Below, in pieces: positions 25,634-34,224 of a stretch of DNA of 64,000 nucleotides; positions within the stretch are counted from its first letter, which is position 1, and each line of letters opens with the position of its first letter. Made by a program: the position numbers and the translations under genes. Below the pieces are notes generated by a model. It saw only the letters and a list, made by a program, of their open reading frames with translations. It was not told where the DNA came from and searched no databases. The stretch is from Methylomicrobium agile (lineage in GTDB: Bacteria; Pseudomonadota; Gammaproteobacteria; Methylococcales; Methylomonadaceae). Location of the stretch: assembly GCF_000733855.1 (NCBI RefSeq), contig NZ_JPOJ01000001.1:1302001-1366000 (forward strand). Direction: 5' to 3'.

Positions 25634-27023
25634 GGAGTTATGCTTGAAAGTTGTGGATGAAGGAATGAGGAAAGCGGCGTATTCTTGATGGTCTTCAAGG
25701 TCATCAAATCCTAACAAAGAGGAGTGAATACGCCATGAGCAATGATAAGGTCATCCCGTTAAAAACGCTAGCGGGTGCGAGCCCTATAGCCGATGCTTTA
25801 ACCGATGTCTTGCGAGAAGGCGCCCAGCGAATGCTGGCGGTGGCGATCGAAGCGGAAGTCAGCGCCTTTCTGGAGCGTTTTCAAACGGAAAAGACTCAAG
25901 CCGGTTTGCAGCGGGTCGTGCGCAATGGCCGCTTGCCGAAACGCACGATCCAGACTGGCATCGGCGACATTGAGGTTTCGGTACCGCGCATCCGCGACCG
26001 CGCAGGCCAGCTACGGTTTACTTCGTCGCTACTGCCGCCGTACTTACGGCGCACGAAGACCGTGGAGCAATTGTTGCCCTGGCTGTATCTGAAAGGACTT
26101 TCGACCGGAGACTTTCAGGAAGCGCTCAGCACCCTGTTAGGCCCCGAGGCGCCGGGCTTGTCGGCGAGCACGATCAGTCGCTTAAAGGAAAGTTGGAAAG
26201 ACGAGCAGCAGTGCTGGTCGCGCCGCGATCTCTCGCACCAGCGCTATGTCTATCTGTGGGTTGACGGCATCCACTTCGGCGTGCGACTGGAAGATGCGGC
26301 GCAATGCATCCTGGTGGTGATTGGGGCGACACCGGAAGGCAAGAAGGAACTGGTGGCGCTCTCTGACGGTTACCGGGAAAGCGAAGCTTCCTGGCGGGAA
26401 GTGTTGTTGGACCTAAAGTTGAGGGGCTTGAGGATCGATCCCCAATTGGCGATTGGCGACGGCGCCCTCGGCTTTTGGAAAGCGCTGCCGCAGGTCTTCG
26501 GTACGACGCGCAGTCAGCGCTGCTGGGTGCATAAGACGGCCAATATCCTGAACAAGCTGCCCAAGAGCCAACAACCGAAAGCCAAGGCGGGTCTGCATGA
26601 AATCTGGATGGCAGCGAGCCGGAAGGAAGCCGAGACCGCGTTCAGTCGTTTTCTGACCGTTTATCGGCCGAAGTACCCGAAGGCAGCGGACTGCCTGGAA
26701 AAGGATCAGGATGCCTTGCTCGCGTTTTATGATTTTCCGGCAGAGCACTGGATTCATATCCGGACGACCAACCCGATCGAATCCACCTTCGCCACCGTGC
26801 GACTGCGCACGGCCAAGACGCGGGGCTGTGTCTCGCGGGAGAGCATCCTGGCGATGGTGTTCATGCTGGTCAAAAGCGCCGAGCGCCGCTGGCTTAAGTT
26901 ACGCGGCGTTGCACGCCTGGCCGAAGTGATTCAGGGAGTTTCCTTCAAGGATGGAGTACGGGAAGATCAGGAGAAAGTCGCCGCTTAATCAATGTCCCGT
27001 ACACAACATTTGACCATTTCTCC
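25634..27023 (+). mobile_element. IS256-family insertion sequence
   Basis: About 1.39 kb with one transposase gene. Left end GGAGTTATGCTTGAAAGTTG and right end (reverse complement) GGAGAAATGGTCAAATGTTG are imperfect inverted repeats. The flanks show no matching 8-9-bp target duplication, so a rearrangement has probably occurred since insertion. Ends are placed by eye, give or take a few bases. Confidence 0.75.
25735..26988 (+). CDS. IS256-family (mutator-type) DDE transposase
   Basis: 417 aa, full length, starting behind an AAAGAGGAG ribosome site. The catalytic triad can be placed: first Asp in YVYLWVDGIHFGVRLED (about residue 176), second Asp in LAIGDGALGFWKALPQ (about 242), and Glu in TTNPIESTFATVRLRT (about 350), with the CWVHKTANILNKLP motif between. 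It carries out cut-and-copy transposition through a circular intermediate, as known for the family. No frameshift is seen, so it may be active. Confidence 0.95.
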   Translation: MSNDKVIPLKTLAGASPIADALTDVLREGAQRMLAVAIEAEVSAFLERFQTEKTQAGLQRVVRNGRLPKRTIQTGIGDIEVSVPRIRDRAGQLRFTSSLLPPYLRRTKTVEQLLPWLYLKGLSTGDFQEALSTLLGPEAPGLSASTISRLKESWKDEQQCWSRRDLSHQRYVYLWVDGIHFGVRLEDAAQCILVVIGATPEGKKELVALSDGYRESEASWREVLLDLKLRGLRIDPQLAIGDGALGFWKALPQVFGTTRSQRCWVHKTANILNKLPKSQQPKAKAGLHEIWMAASRKEAETAFSRFLTVYRPKYPKAADCLEKDQDALLAFYDFPAEHWIHIRTTNPIESTFATVRLRTAKTRGCVSRESILAMVFMLVKSAERRWLKLRGVARLAEVIQGVSFKDGVREDQEKVAA

Positions 27024-27139
27024 GTGGGCTATGGTTTTTGCCTTTCTGGTCTGCTACATTTGGCAATGGACGTGCTTACGCCGATGGGAATTCCTTTGAT
27101 TAAGCCGTTTGGCCAGAGGACATCGTTGAGTCTTTATAA

Positions 27140-27343
27140 CCCGTAAGGCGGAACCGGCTTTGCCGGGTTCCGCCATTCGGAACGACCACGACGCCGAACG
27201 AGTCCTGCACCTTTGATGCGATGCATCAAACTTTATTTTATCTGTCGGCCTAGGGTTGGTGGATCGCCTACCGGCATGTCAAGCGATCCGGCATTCCAAA
27301 CCTCATTCGGCGGAACCCGGCAAAGCCGGTTCCGCCTTACGGG
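27140..27343. repeat. MITE-like repeat family C, copy 2
   Basis: About 204 bp with the same termini and internal sequence as 20353-20570. The last terminus is repeated once more (GGGTTCCGCCTTACGGG) and then degrades into GGGTTAC copies. Apart from the IS right end and this element, the 26989-27412 gap holds nothing recognisable. Confidence 0.85.
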
Positions 27344-27412
27344 TTCCGCCTTACGGGTTACGGGTTACGAGTTGTTTCACGCATCCACCAGTTTTGGCGA
27401 AATAGTGGGAGC

Positions 27413-27868
27413 GTGCCGAACAAGCCCATCGGCGGCTACCGACGGGCCATCCTGGAACCCTATGCCGATGCCCTTGTGAAACAGTTAGCGCAACGCCCAT
27501 CAATGACCTTGAAGAAACTGCAAAGCTGGCTGGAAACCGGACACCGCCTGACCCTTTCAATCACGACCCTGGTATTGCCGCGGCACGGGATCAATGGCAG
27601 GCTTGGCAAAAAAGCCGTGATCTCTCCAAACGGGTGTTTTTGGATGAAACCGGAATCAGCACCCATATGCTCCGGCGTTATGGCCGGGCTTTAGGCGGTG
27701 CCCGCTGCGTGGATGCTACGCCGGCCGGCCATTGGAAAACGCTGACCTTTATCGCCGGGTTACGGGCCGATCGGCTGACCGCGTCCGTGGTGAGTGGATC
27801 AGGCGATGAAGGACGACGCTTTCGAGAAATACCTGCGCTCGCAGCTCGGACCGACTTTCAATGAATAA
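27413..27868 (+). pseudogene. IS630-family transposase relic
   Basis: The pieces read in more than one frame. An N-terminal helix-turn-helix part (YRRAILEPYADALVKQLAQR, LQSWLETGHRLTLSITTL) is joined by a deletion to ARDQWQAWQKSRDLSKRVFL. The DDE core follows (VFLDETGISTHMLRRYGRAL, HWKTLTFIAGLRADR). Another shift leads to DDAFEKYLRSQLGPT and an early stop. The C-terminal half with the second catalytic Asp and Glu is missing. Confidence 0.85.
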
Positions 27869-27910
27869 ATGTTCTAGAATAGCGTATCGAGCCGTGATAA
27901 ACTAAACTAA

Positions 27911-27925
27911 TTAAACTAAGTTTAA
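27911..27925. promoter_or_regulatory. palindromic operator candidate for the Phd-VapC pair
   Basis: TTAAACT-A-AGTTTAA is a perfect 15-bp palindrome lying 14 bp before the antitoxin start, with more TAAACTAA half-sites just upstream. Such sites bind Phd/VapC complexes for autorepression. Confidence 0.6.
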
Positions 27926-27938
27926 TCAGGGGATCATC

Positions 27939-28184
27939 ATGCAAACATACAACATTCACGATGCCAAAACTCAGCTATCCCGACTGGTAGAGCAAGCTGC
28001 CAACGGTAAGCCGTTTGTCATTGCCAAGGCCGGTAAGCCGATGGTCAAGGTGATTGCGCTTAATGCGCCGGAGCCTTCTCAAATCAAGCGCTTCGGTTTT
28101 ATGGCGGGACAGATCCAAGTGCCGGATGATTTTGACCGGATGGGCGAACAGGAAATCGCGCAGTTATTTGAGGATGGCGCATGA
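27939..28184 (+). CDS. type II antitoxin, Phd/YefM family
   Basis: 81 aa. The N-terminal Phd/YefM DNA-binding fold is clear (YNIHDAKTQLSRLVEQAANG, then KPFVIAKAGKPMVKVIAL), followed by a toxin-binding tail (FMAGQIQVPDDFDRMGEQEI). It overlaps the VapC gene by 4 bp (ATGA). Preceded by a palindrome that probably serves as its operator. The pair looks complete and lies just after the IS630 relic at the edge of the accessory region. Confidence 0.93.
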   Translation: MQTYNIHDAKTQLSRLVEQAANGKPFVIAKAGKPMVKVIALNAPEPSQIKRFGFMAGQIQVPDDFDRMGEQEIAQLFEDGA

Positions 28185-28570
28185 AGCTGCTGCTGGACAC
28201 CCATCTATTGCTGTGGGCGGCGGAAGGTTTTGAATATTTGCCGCCGGCTGCCCAGACGCTGATGAGCGCCCCTGAAAACGAACTGTTATTCAGCGTCGCC
28301 AGTCTTTGGGAAATCGTTATCAAATGCGGCTTAGGCCGTAAAGACTTCCAGGTCGATCCGCGCCTATTGCGGCGCGGCCTGCTGGACAATGGCTACAGTG
28401 AACTACCGATCCTGAGCGAGCATGCGGTAGCCATCGGCGCGTTGCCGCCAATCCATAAAGATCCCTTTGACCGCTTACTGATCGCCCAAGCCGTTGTCGA
28501 GGGCATCACGCTATTGACATCCGACGCCTATTTGGCCGAATACCCAGGTCCTGTGCAACATGTCCAATGA
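28181..28570 (+). CDS. type II toxin, VapC-like PIN-domain ribonuclease
   Basis: 129 aa. PIN acidic residues are present: Asp in KLLLDTHLLLWAAEG (residue 6), Glu in SVASLWEIVIKCGLG (about 47), Asp in KDPFDRLLIAQAVVEG (about 97) and Asp in LLTSDAYLAEY (about 116). It is a Mg-dependent RNase that the Phd-type antitoxin would hold inactive. The 4-bp overlap means the two are translated together. Both genes are intact. Confidence 0.93.
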   Translation: MKLLLDTHLLLWAAEGFEYLPPAAQTLMSAPENELLFSVASLWEIVIKCGLGRKDFQVDPRLLRRGLLDNGYSELPILSEHAVAIGALPPIHKDPFDRLLIAQAVVEGITLLTSDAYLAEYPGPVQHVQ

Positions 28571-28614
28571 ATGGCAGCAAAAAATAAGCGGCTGTCCGTA
28601 CTATCGAAAGTCCA

Positions 28615-28742
28615 GTAGGTCTGGGCAACAGCGCCACCGTTATCCGACATTTGGGTGGCGAAGATGTCTTCGGTGATCCGTAACCGTTATCGCTCTATCG
28701 CCGCATCGAAAAGGTCGGGCACAAAAAACGTGCCCGACCTAC
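28615..28742. repeat. MITE-like repeat family D, copy 2
   Basis: Begins GTAGGTCTGGGCAACAGC and ends GTCGGGCACAAAAAACGTGCCCGACCTA, like the copy at 21815-21944. The centres of the two copies differ more than the ends. Confidence 0.75.
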
Positions 28743-28793
28743 CAGGCTGTTATCCACCCACTTCAAGCGTTATGAATGATGAAGAGCAGCGTT

Positions 28794-28870
28794 GTAGGGC
28801 GTTTTCGCGACAGCAAAACGCCAATCCCCTTCAAAGCGCGGCGGATTGCCTGGCGGCGAATCCGCCCTAC
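28794..28870. repeat. palindromic repeat GTAGGGCG ... CGCCCTAC
   Basis: The left half is the hairpin GGCGTTTTCGCGACAGCAAAACGCC and the right half GGCGGATT/AATCCGCC, with GTAGGGC and GCCCTAC at the ends. Family D copy 2 and this unit together fill the 28571-28932 gap. Confidence 0.75.
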
Positions 28871-28932
28871 AAGAGCTTAAAAAATGGTATGCGCAGCATA
28901 CCCTACAACGATGACTTGACAGGAGAAAACCG

Positions 28933-29280
28933 ATGACCCGAAACACTCTGCGATTGCTGAGCCTTATCTTGGCAATACCTTTGTGCGTCAACGCCGGCAC
29001 CCTCGCGAACGGCAAATGGTCGCTCGCCGACTGCGGCAACAAGCCCGAGGTACCGGCGATAGATCAAACCAACGTCGAAGCCTTCAACCGAAGCGTCGCG
29101 AAGATCAATACCTGGCAACAGCAGGCCAAGGCCTATTACGAATGCTTGGTCAAGGAAGCGAACACGGACAACGCGGTCATCGCGGACACGGCGAACGCCG
29201 CGCAAGCCGAATACCGCGCCACGGTCGAAAGCATCGGCAGGCAAGCCGACGCCGCCAAAAAGAAACTCGAAAGCAAGTAA
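28933..29280 (+). CDS. small periplasmic protein of unknown function
   Basis: 115 aa with a clear signal peptide (LRLLSLILAIPLCVNAG, cut near residue 22). The mature part contains a short Cys-bearing segment (SLADCGNKPEVPAIDQ), a helix with a second Cys (QQQAKAYYECLVKEANTD), and an Ala/Lys-rich C-terminal helix (ESIGRQADAAKKKLESK). The two Cys could form a disulfide. Ribosome site AGGAG lies 10 bp upstream. No family is recognised, and neither neighbour suggests a function. Confidence 0.75.
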   Translation: MTRNTLRLLSLILAIPLCVNAGTLANGKWSLADCGNKPEVPAIDQTNVEAFNRSVAKINTWQQQAKAYYECLVKEANTDNAVIADTANAAQAEYRATVESIGRQADAAKKKLESK

Positions 29281-29413
29281 GGATTTTTGCCGCAAGCCAT
29301 TTCCCTAAACGGAAGGATGGGGGCAAAGCAAGTTTTGAACGCCAGAGCTTGAGTTTTACTGCGGCACCCAGAAGTCCAAAGCTTGCTTTGGGCAATAAGA
29401 GGAAGTTATTTTT

Positions 29414-30646
29414 TCATTTCAGCCAGTCGCGCACGCCCAACCCTGCGTGCAGACCGGTGGCGAAACAGGCCGTGAGCAGATAACCGCCGGTGGGCGCCTC
29501 CCAGTCGATCATTTCGCCCGCGACAAAAACGCCGGGCAGCGCGGTGAGCATGAGGTTTGAGTCGAGGCTGTCAAAGCTGACGCCGCCGGCGGTGCTGATC
29601 GCGTCGGCGAGGGGAAAGGGCGCGCGTACCGTGAGGGGTAAAGCCTTGATCGCCGCCGCGAGCGCGGCCGGATCGGCGAGCTGCTGCTTGTCGAGGATCT
29701 CATGCAGCAGGGCCGCCTTGACCCCGGCAAGGCCGAGCCTGCTTTGCAGATGGCTGGATAGCGACCGGGGCCCGCGCGGCCGGCCGAGTTCGGCCAGGAC
29801 CCGCTCCGCGCTGCGTCCCGGCGCCAGATCGAGCGAAAAGGTGGCGCTGCCGTGGGCATTCAGGCAGTCGCGCAGCCGCTGCGAAAACGCATAGATCAGG
29901 CTGCCTTCCACGCCGCGCGCGCTGACTACCATTTCGCCTTGCCGCCGCTCGGTGCGGCCCTGCGTGTCGGTGAACGTCAGCGCGACCGACTTCAGCGGCT
30001 CGCCGGCGAATTTGTCGCGCAGATGCCGGCTCCACGCCACCTCGAAGCCGCAATTCGCGCTTTGCAGCGGCGCGATCTCAACGCCCCGCGCTTGCAGCCA
30101 CGGCACCCATGCGCCATTCGATCCCAGTTGCGGCCAGCTGGCGCCGCCCAAAGCCAGCACCGTCGCCTGCGGCTTGAGTGAAATTTCGCCCTCCGGATTG
30201 GCCAACCGCAAGGCGCCGTCCGCATCCCAGCCCAGCCAGCGATGACGGGCATGCAGACGCACCCCGGCGCTGCGCAGGCGATGCAGCCAGGCCCGCAGCA
30301 GCGGCGCGGCCTTCATCTGCATGGGAAAGACCCGGCCCGAACTGCCGACGAAGGTCTCGATGCCGAGTCCATGTACCCACGCCTGTAAGGCTTCGGGCGG
30401 AAACCGGTCGAGCATGGCTTGCAGCTGCGGCCGGCGATCGCCGTAGCGGGCGCAAAAGGCGGTATAGTCTTCGCTGTGGGTGATATTCAACCCGCCGATG
30501 CCGGCCAGCAAAAACTTGCGGCCGAGCGACGGCATGGCGTCGTACACGTCGACCTGCACGCCCACAAGACTCAACGCTTCGGCAGCCATCAGCCCGGACG
30601 GGCCTCCGCCGATCACGGCGACTTGCGGGGCAGTATGTTCAGGCAT
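29414..30646 (-). CDS. NAD(P)/FAD-dependent oxidoreductase (BaiN/TIGR03862-type flavoprotein)
   Basis: 410 aa. The FAD-binding Rossmann motif is VAVIGGGPSGLMAAEALSLV (residues 9-28), then AMPSLGRKFLLAGIGGLNIT (about 38-57), typical of the YhiN/BaiN/HI0933-like family. The C-terminal FAD motif reads GVFVAGEMIDWEAPTGGYLL (about 373-392). The TIGR03862 branch is suggested by length and the GLNITHSEDY signature. It is cytoplasmic, with unknown substrate in most bacteria. The gene stands alone. Confidence 0.9.
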   Translation of the reverse strand: MPEHTAPQVAVIGGGPSGLMAAEALSLVGVQVDVYDAMPSLGRKFLLAGIGGLNITHSEDYTAFCARYGDRRPQLQAMLDRFPPEALQAWVHGLGIETFVGSSGRVFPMQMKAAPLLRAWLHRLRSAGVRLHARHRWLGWDADGALRLANPEGEISLKPQATVLALGGASWPQLGSNGAWVPWLQARGVEIAPLQSANCGFEVAWSRHLRDKFAGEPLKSVALTFTDTQGRTERRQGEMVVSARGVEGSLIYAFSQRLRDCLNAHGSATFSLDLAPGRSAERVLAELGRPRGPRSLSSHLQSRLGLAGVKAALLHEILDKQQLADPAALAAAIKALPLTVRAPFPLADAISTAGGVSFDSLDSNLMLTALPGVFVAGEMIDWEAPTGGYLLTACFATGLHAGLGVRDWLK

Positions 30647-30890
30647 GGCAGTCTGTTGAAGTTTGAAAAGCCGCGCATTTTAACTCAAATACCGCAGTTA
30701 AAAATTCGAACGTGCGCATAATCCTTTCAGGCCAATGAAATACGGAAACTTAACGCTTGTATGGCAAGCGTTCCATCTGACCGTCTGCTCCAATGCCCTG
30801 ACGGTCCACGAAACACACTAAAATCACGAAAAAACTTCAGTAAGCAAGCCCCGTAATTCTTTTTCAGTAGGGTACGCTGTGCGTACCATT

Positions 30891-31020
30891 AGAGCATTTT
30901 CATATCGCGTGAAGGGAAGTCCTCACCTTCTGAAGGCTGCCATGCCGTTAAGTCCAGCCAACCTCGTAAGGTACGCTGTGCGTACCCTCAATGTCAAAAG
31001 GTACGCACAGCGTACCCTAC
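30891..31020. repeat. intergenic repeat family A, copy 2
   Basis: Matches 17207-17332 from AGAGCATTTTCAT to the closing GTACGCACAGCGTACCCTAC. A partial extra unit (GTAGGGTACGCTGTGCGTAC) precedes it at 30868-30887. The rest of the 30647-31110 gap shows no gene. Confidence 0.8.
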
Positions 31021-31110
31021 GTTTGTGCCCTTTGGGGGGTAACCCGAGCCGGTAAAAGAGGTATCACGATAAGCGATCGGCGGGAAACCGATCCTAAACC
31101 TCAGGCTGTT

Positions 31111-34100
31111 TCAGCTCGAACATTTCGATCCCGCAACGGAAGATGCCTTAACGCCGGCAAATCGCCTCCGGAGCGACTTGCTCCACTGCCTGAAATCGTC
31201 CAGATAGGTATAGGCCACCGGAATCACCAGCAGGCTGAGCAAGGTGGAGGTCACCAGGCCGCCGATCACGGCGACCGCCATCGGGCTGCGGAAGGAGGCG
31301 TCCGCCTCGCCCGCGCCGACCGCAATCGGCAGCATGCCGGCCCCCATCGCAATGGTCGTCATCACGATGGGCCGGGCGCGTTTGCGGCAGGCGTCCAGCA
31401 GCGCCGCCGGCCGGGACATGCCGTGATCCCGGCGTGCCACGATCGCATATTCGACCAGCAATATGGAGTTCTTGGTGGCGATGCCCATCAGCATGACCAG
31501 CCCGATCAGGGACGGCATCGAAAACGCCTTGCCGGTCAGCAGCAACGCCACGAAGCCGCCGCCGAAAGACAGCGGCAGCGCCGCCAGGATGGTGATCGGC
31601 TGCAGAAACTCTTTGAACAGCAGCACCAGCACGATGAAGATGCACAGCACGCCGGTGAGCATGGCCAGGCCGAAACTGGCGAAAAGCTCCGCCATCATTT
31701 CGGCATCGCCGATATTGATCTGCCTGACTCCGGCGGGCAGGTTGCGGATGCTCGGCAGGTTCTGCACCGCCGCCGCCACGTCGCCCAGCGGCAGGCCGGA
31801 GAGTTCGACCTCGAAATTGATGTTGCGCGAACGGTCGTAACGGTCGATCACGGCCGGCCCGCTGGAAAGTTCCAAGCTGGCCACCTGGCTCACCATCACC
31901 GATCCCGAACCCGTCTTGAAGGAGGGCACCGCGAGCCGTCCCAGCACCGACAGATCGCTGCGTCCGCCGGCGGCCAGTTTCACCACCACCGGCACCTGGC
32001 GCTGGGCGAGATTGAGCTTGGGCAAAGACCAGTCGTAATCGCCCAGCGTGGCGATGCGCAAGGTCTCCGCGATCGCTGTGGTGGTGACGCCCAGATCGGC
32101 CGCGCGGGCAAAATCGGTCCTTACCGCAATTTCCGGCCTGACCAGCGCGGCGCTCGACGCAATGCTGCCGAGGCCGGGAATGGTCCGCAGATCGCGCTCC
32201 ACGCTGCGGGCCGCGGCACTCAACGTCTGCGGGTCGTTGCCGCTCAGCACCAGGATGTATTTTTCGCCCGAGCCGCCGAGGCCGACCTTGGTGCGTACGC
32301 CGGGCAGATTTTGCAGCGCCCGGCGAATGTCCTGCTCGATCGCCTGCTTGCGCACGGGGCGGTCCTGGCGATTGGCCAGCAGGATCGTCAGCGTGGCTTT
32401 GCGCACTTCGCCGCCTTGCAATGCCGCAAACGGGTCGCTGCCCGCCGAACCGCTGCCGATGGTGGTGTAAATCGATTTCACGTACGGCACGCCAGCCACC
32501 AGGTGCCGGGCGGCTTCCGCCGCCGCCCGGGTTTGTACCAGGCTGGCGCCGGGAGGCAATTCGACGAAAACCTGGGTCTGCGGATTGTCGTCGGGAGGAA
32601 TGAAGCCCTGAGGCAACAGCGGGATCAGACACAGAGACCCTGCGAAAAACGCCGCCGCGGCGATCATCGTGGCCGGGCGGTGCTGCAGGCACCAGGCCGC
32701 GAGCTTCATATAGCCCCGCATCAGGCGTCCTTCCGGCGGCTCGGCGTGGCTATTACCCTTCAGCAGGTAGGCCGACATCATCGGCGTCAGCATCCGCGCC
32801 ACCACCAGCGAAGCCAGCACGGCCAGCGCGGCGGTCCAGCCGAATTGCTTGAAGAAGCGTCCGGCAATCCCGCTCATGAAGGCCGTCGGCAAAAATACCG
32901 CCACCAGCGCAAACGTGGTGGCGACTACCGCCAGACCGATCTCGTCCGCCGCCTGCATGGCCGCCTGATAAGGCGATTTGCCCATGCGCAGGTGGCGCAC
33001 GATGTTTTCGACTTCGACAATCGCATCGTCCACCAGAATGCCGACCACCAGCGACAGCGCCAGCAGGGTGACCCCATTCAGGGAAAAGCCGAAATAGTCC
33101 ATGCCCCAAAAAGCCGGAATGATCGACAGCGGCAGCGCAACGGCGGAAACGAAAGTCGCCCGCCAGTCTTTTAAAAACAGCCAGACGACCAGCACGGCCA
33201 GCAGGGCGCCTTCGTACAGCATGGTCATCGAACCCCGGAATTCTTCACGCGCCGGGGTAACGAAATCGAAGGCTCCGGTAAACTCGATATCCGGATTGGA
33301 AGCGCGCAATTCGGCCAAGGCTTTTTGCACGCCGGCGCCCACTTCCACGTCGCTGGCGCCGCGGCTGCGCGTCACTTCGAACGCCACTACCGGCTTGCCG
33401 TCGAGCATGGCCAGGGAACGGGGCTCGGCCACCGTATCGTCGACGGTCGCGACCTGATCGAGCCGGATCCGGCGGCCATCCGCCAGCGCGATGGGCAACG
33501 GCCGCATTTCTTCAACCGAAGCGACATTGGCCAGGGTGCGCACCGGCTGCTCGCCGCTGCCCAGGTTGGCGCGGCCGCCCGCGCTTTCCCGCTGAATTTC
33601 GCGCAGCTGCCGGGAAATATCGGCAGCCGTCGCGCCCAGCGCCTGCAATTTGACCGGATCCAGAGCAATGGTCACCTCTCGGCTGACGCCGCCCACGCGG
33701 TTCACCTGCCCCACGCCGGCTACGGAGAGCAGTTTTTTGGCGACGGTATCCTCCACATACCAGGACAGCGCTTCGTCGTCGCGCTGCGCGGAAGCGACAG
33801 TAAAGGCCAGAATCGGGGAGCCGGCCACGTCCAGCTTGGTGACCACCGGGTCGCGCAGATCGCCCGGCAGGTCGGCGCGTACTTTGGAAACGGCCGAACG
33901 CACATCGTCCAGGGCTTCCTGGACGGGCTTTTCGAGCCGGAATTCGGCAGTGATGGTGACGCTGCCGTCCTGCACTTTCGTGGTGATGTGCTTCAGGCCC
34001 TGCAAGGTGGCGATGGAATTTTCGATTTTCCGAGCCACCTCGGTTTCCAACTGCGACGGCGAGGCGCCGGGCAGCGAAGCCGATACGGTCACGGTGGGCA

Positions 34101-34224
34101 GGTCCAGATCGGGCATGTTCTGGACCTTCATCGACCGAAAACTCGCCAATCCCCCGAAACTCAGCAGCACGAACAGCATCAGTGCCGGCATCGGATTGCG
34201 GATACACCAGGCGGAAACGTTCAT
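31111..34224 (-). CDS. RND multidrug efflux permease (AcrB/HAE1-like)
   Basis: 1037 aa from the ATG at 34224; the open frame upstream of it is the adaptor gene read out of frame. It starts with MNVSAWCIRNPMPALMLFVL, followed by the porter domain. The proton-relay motif in helix 4 is VGILVDDAIVEVENIVRHLR (about 400), and the symmetric C-terminal half carries MLMGIATKNSILLVEYAIVA. Twelve membrane helices and two large periplasmic loops fit the AcrB plan. It overlaps the adaptor by 4 bp and is the last gene of a tetR-outer membrane factor-adaptor-permease operon. Substrates are unknown. Confidence 0.95.
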   Translation of the reverse strand: MNVSAWCIRNPMPALMLFVLLSFGGLASFRSMKVQNMPDLDLPTVTVSASLPGASPSQLETEVARKIENSIATLQGLKHITTKVQDGSVTITAEFRLEKPVQEALDDVRSAVSKVRADLPGDLRDPVVTKLDVAGSPILAFTVASAQRDDEALSWYVEDTVAKKLLSVAGVGQVNRVGGVSREVTIALDPVKLQALGATAADISRQLREIQRESAGGRANLGSGEQPVRTLANVASVEEMRPLPIALADGRRIRLDQVATVDDTVAEPRSLAMLDGKPVVAFEVTRSRGASDVEVGAGVQKALAELRASNPDIEFTGAFDFVTPAREEFRGSMTMLYEGALLAVLVVWLFLKDWRATFVSAVALPLSIIPAFWGMDYFGFSLNGVTLLALSLVVGILVDDAIVEVENIVRHLRMGKSPYQAAMQAADEIGLAVVATTFALVAVFLPTAFMSGIAGRFFKQFGWTAALAVLASLVVARMLTPMMSAYLLKGNSHAEPPEGRLMRGYMKLAAWCLQHRPATMIAAAAFFAGSLCLIPLLPQGFIPPDDNPQTQVFVELPPGASLVQTRAAAEAARHLVAGVPYVKSIYTTIGSGSAGSDPFAALQGGEVRKATLTILLANRQDRPVRKQAIEQDIRRALQNLPGVRTKVGLGGSGEKYILVLSGNDPQTLSAAARSVERDLRTIPGLGSIASSAALVRPEIAVRTDFARAADLGVTTTAIAETLRIATLGDYDWSLPKLNLAQRQVPVVVKLAAGGRSDLSVLGRLAVPSFKTGSGSVMVSQVASLELSSGPAVIDRYDRSRNINFEVELSGLPLGDVAAAVQNLPSIRNLPAGVRQINIGDAEMMAELFASFGLAMLTGVLCIFIVLVLLFKEFLQPITILAALPLSFGGGFVALLLTGKAFSMPSLIGLVMLMGIATKNSILLVEYAIVARRDHGMSRPAALLDACRKRARPIVMTTIAMGAGMLPIAVGAGEADASFRSPMAVAVIGGLVTSTLLSLLVIPVAYTYLDDFRQWSKSLRRRFAGVKASSVAGSKCSS

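Noticed and set aside
28743..28780. A further attC 3' half (AAGCGTTATG)
   Set aside because: No R'' partner and no L' arm at the right distance; resemblance is limited to the core box.
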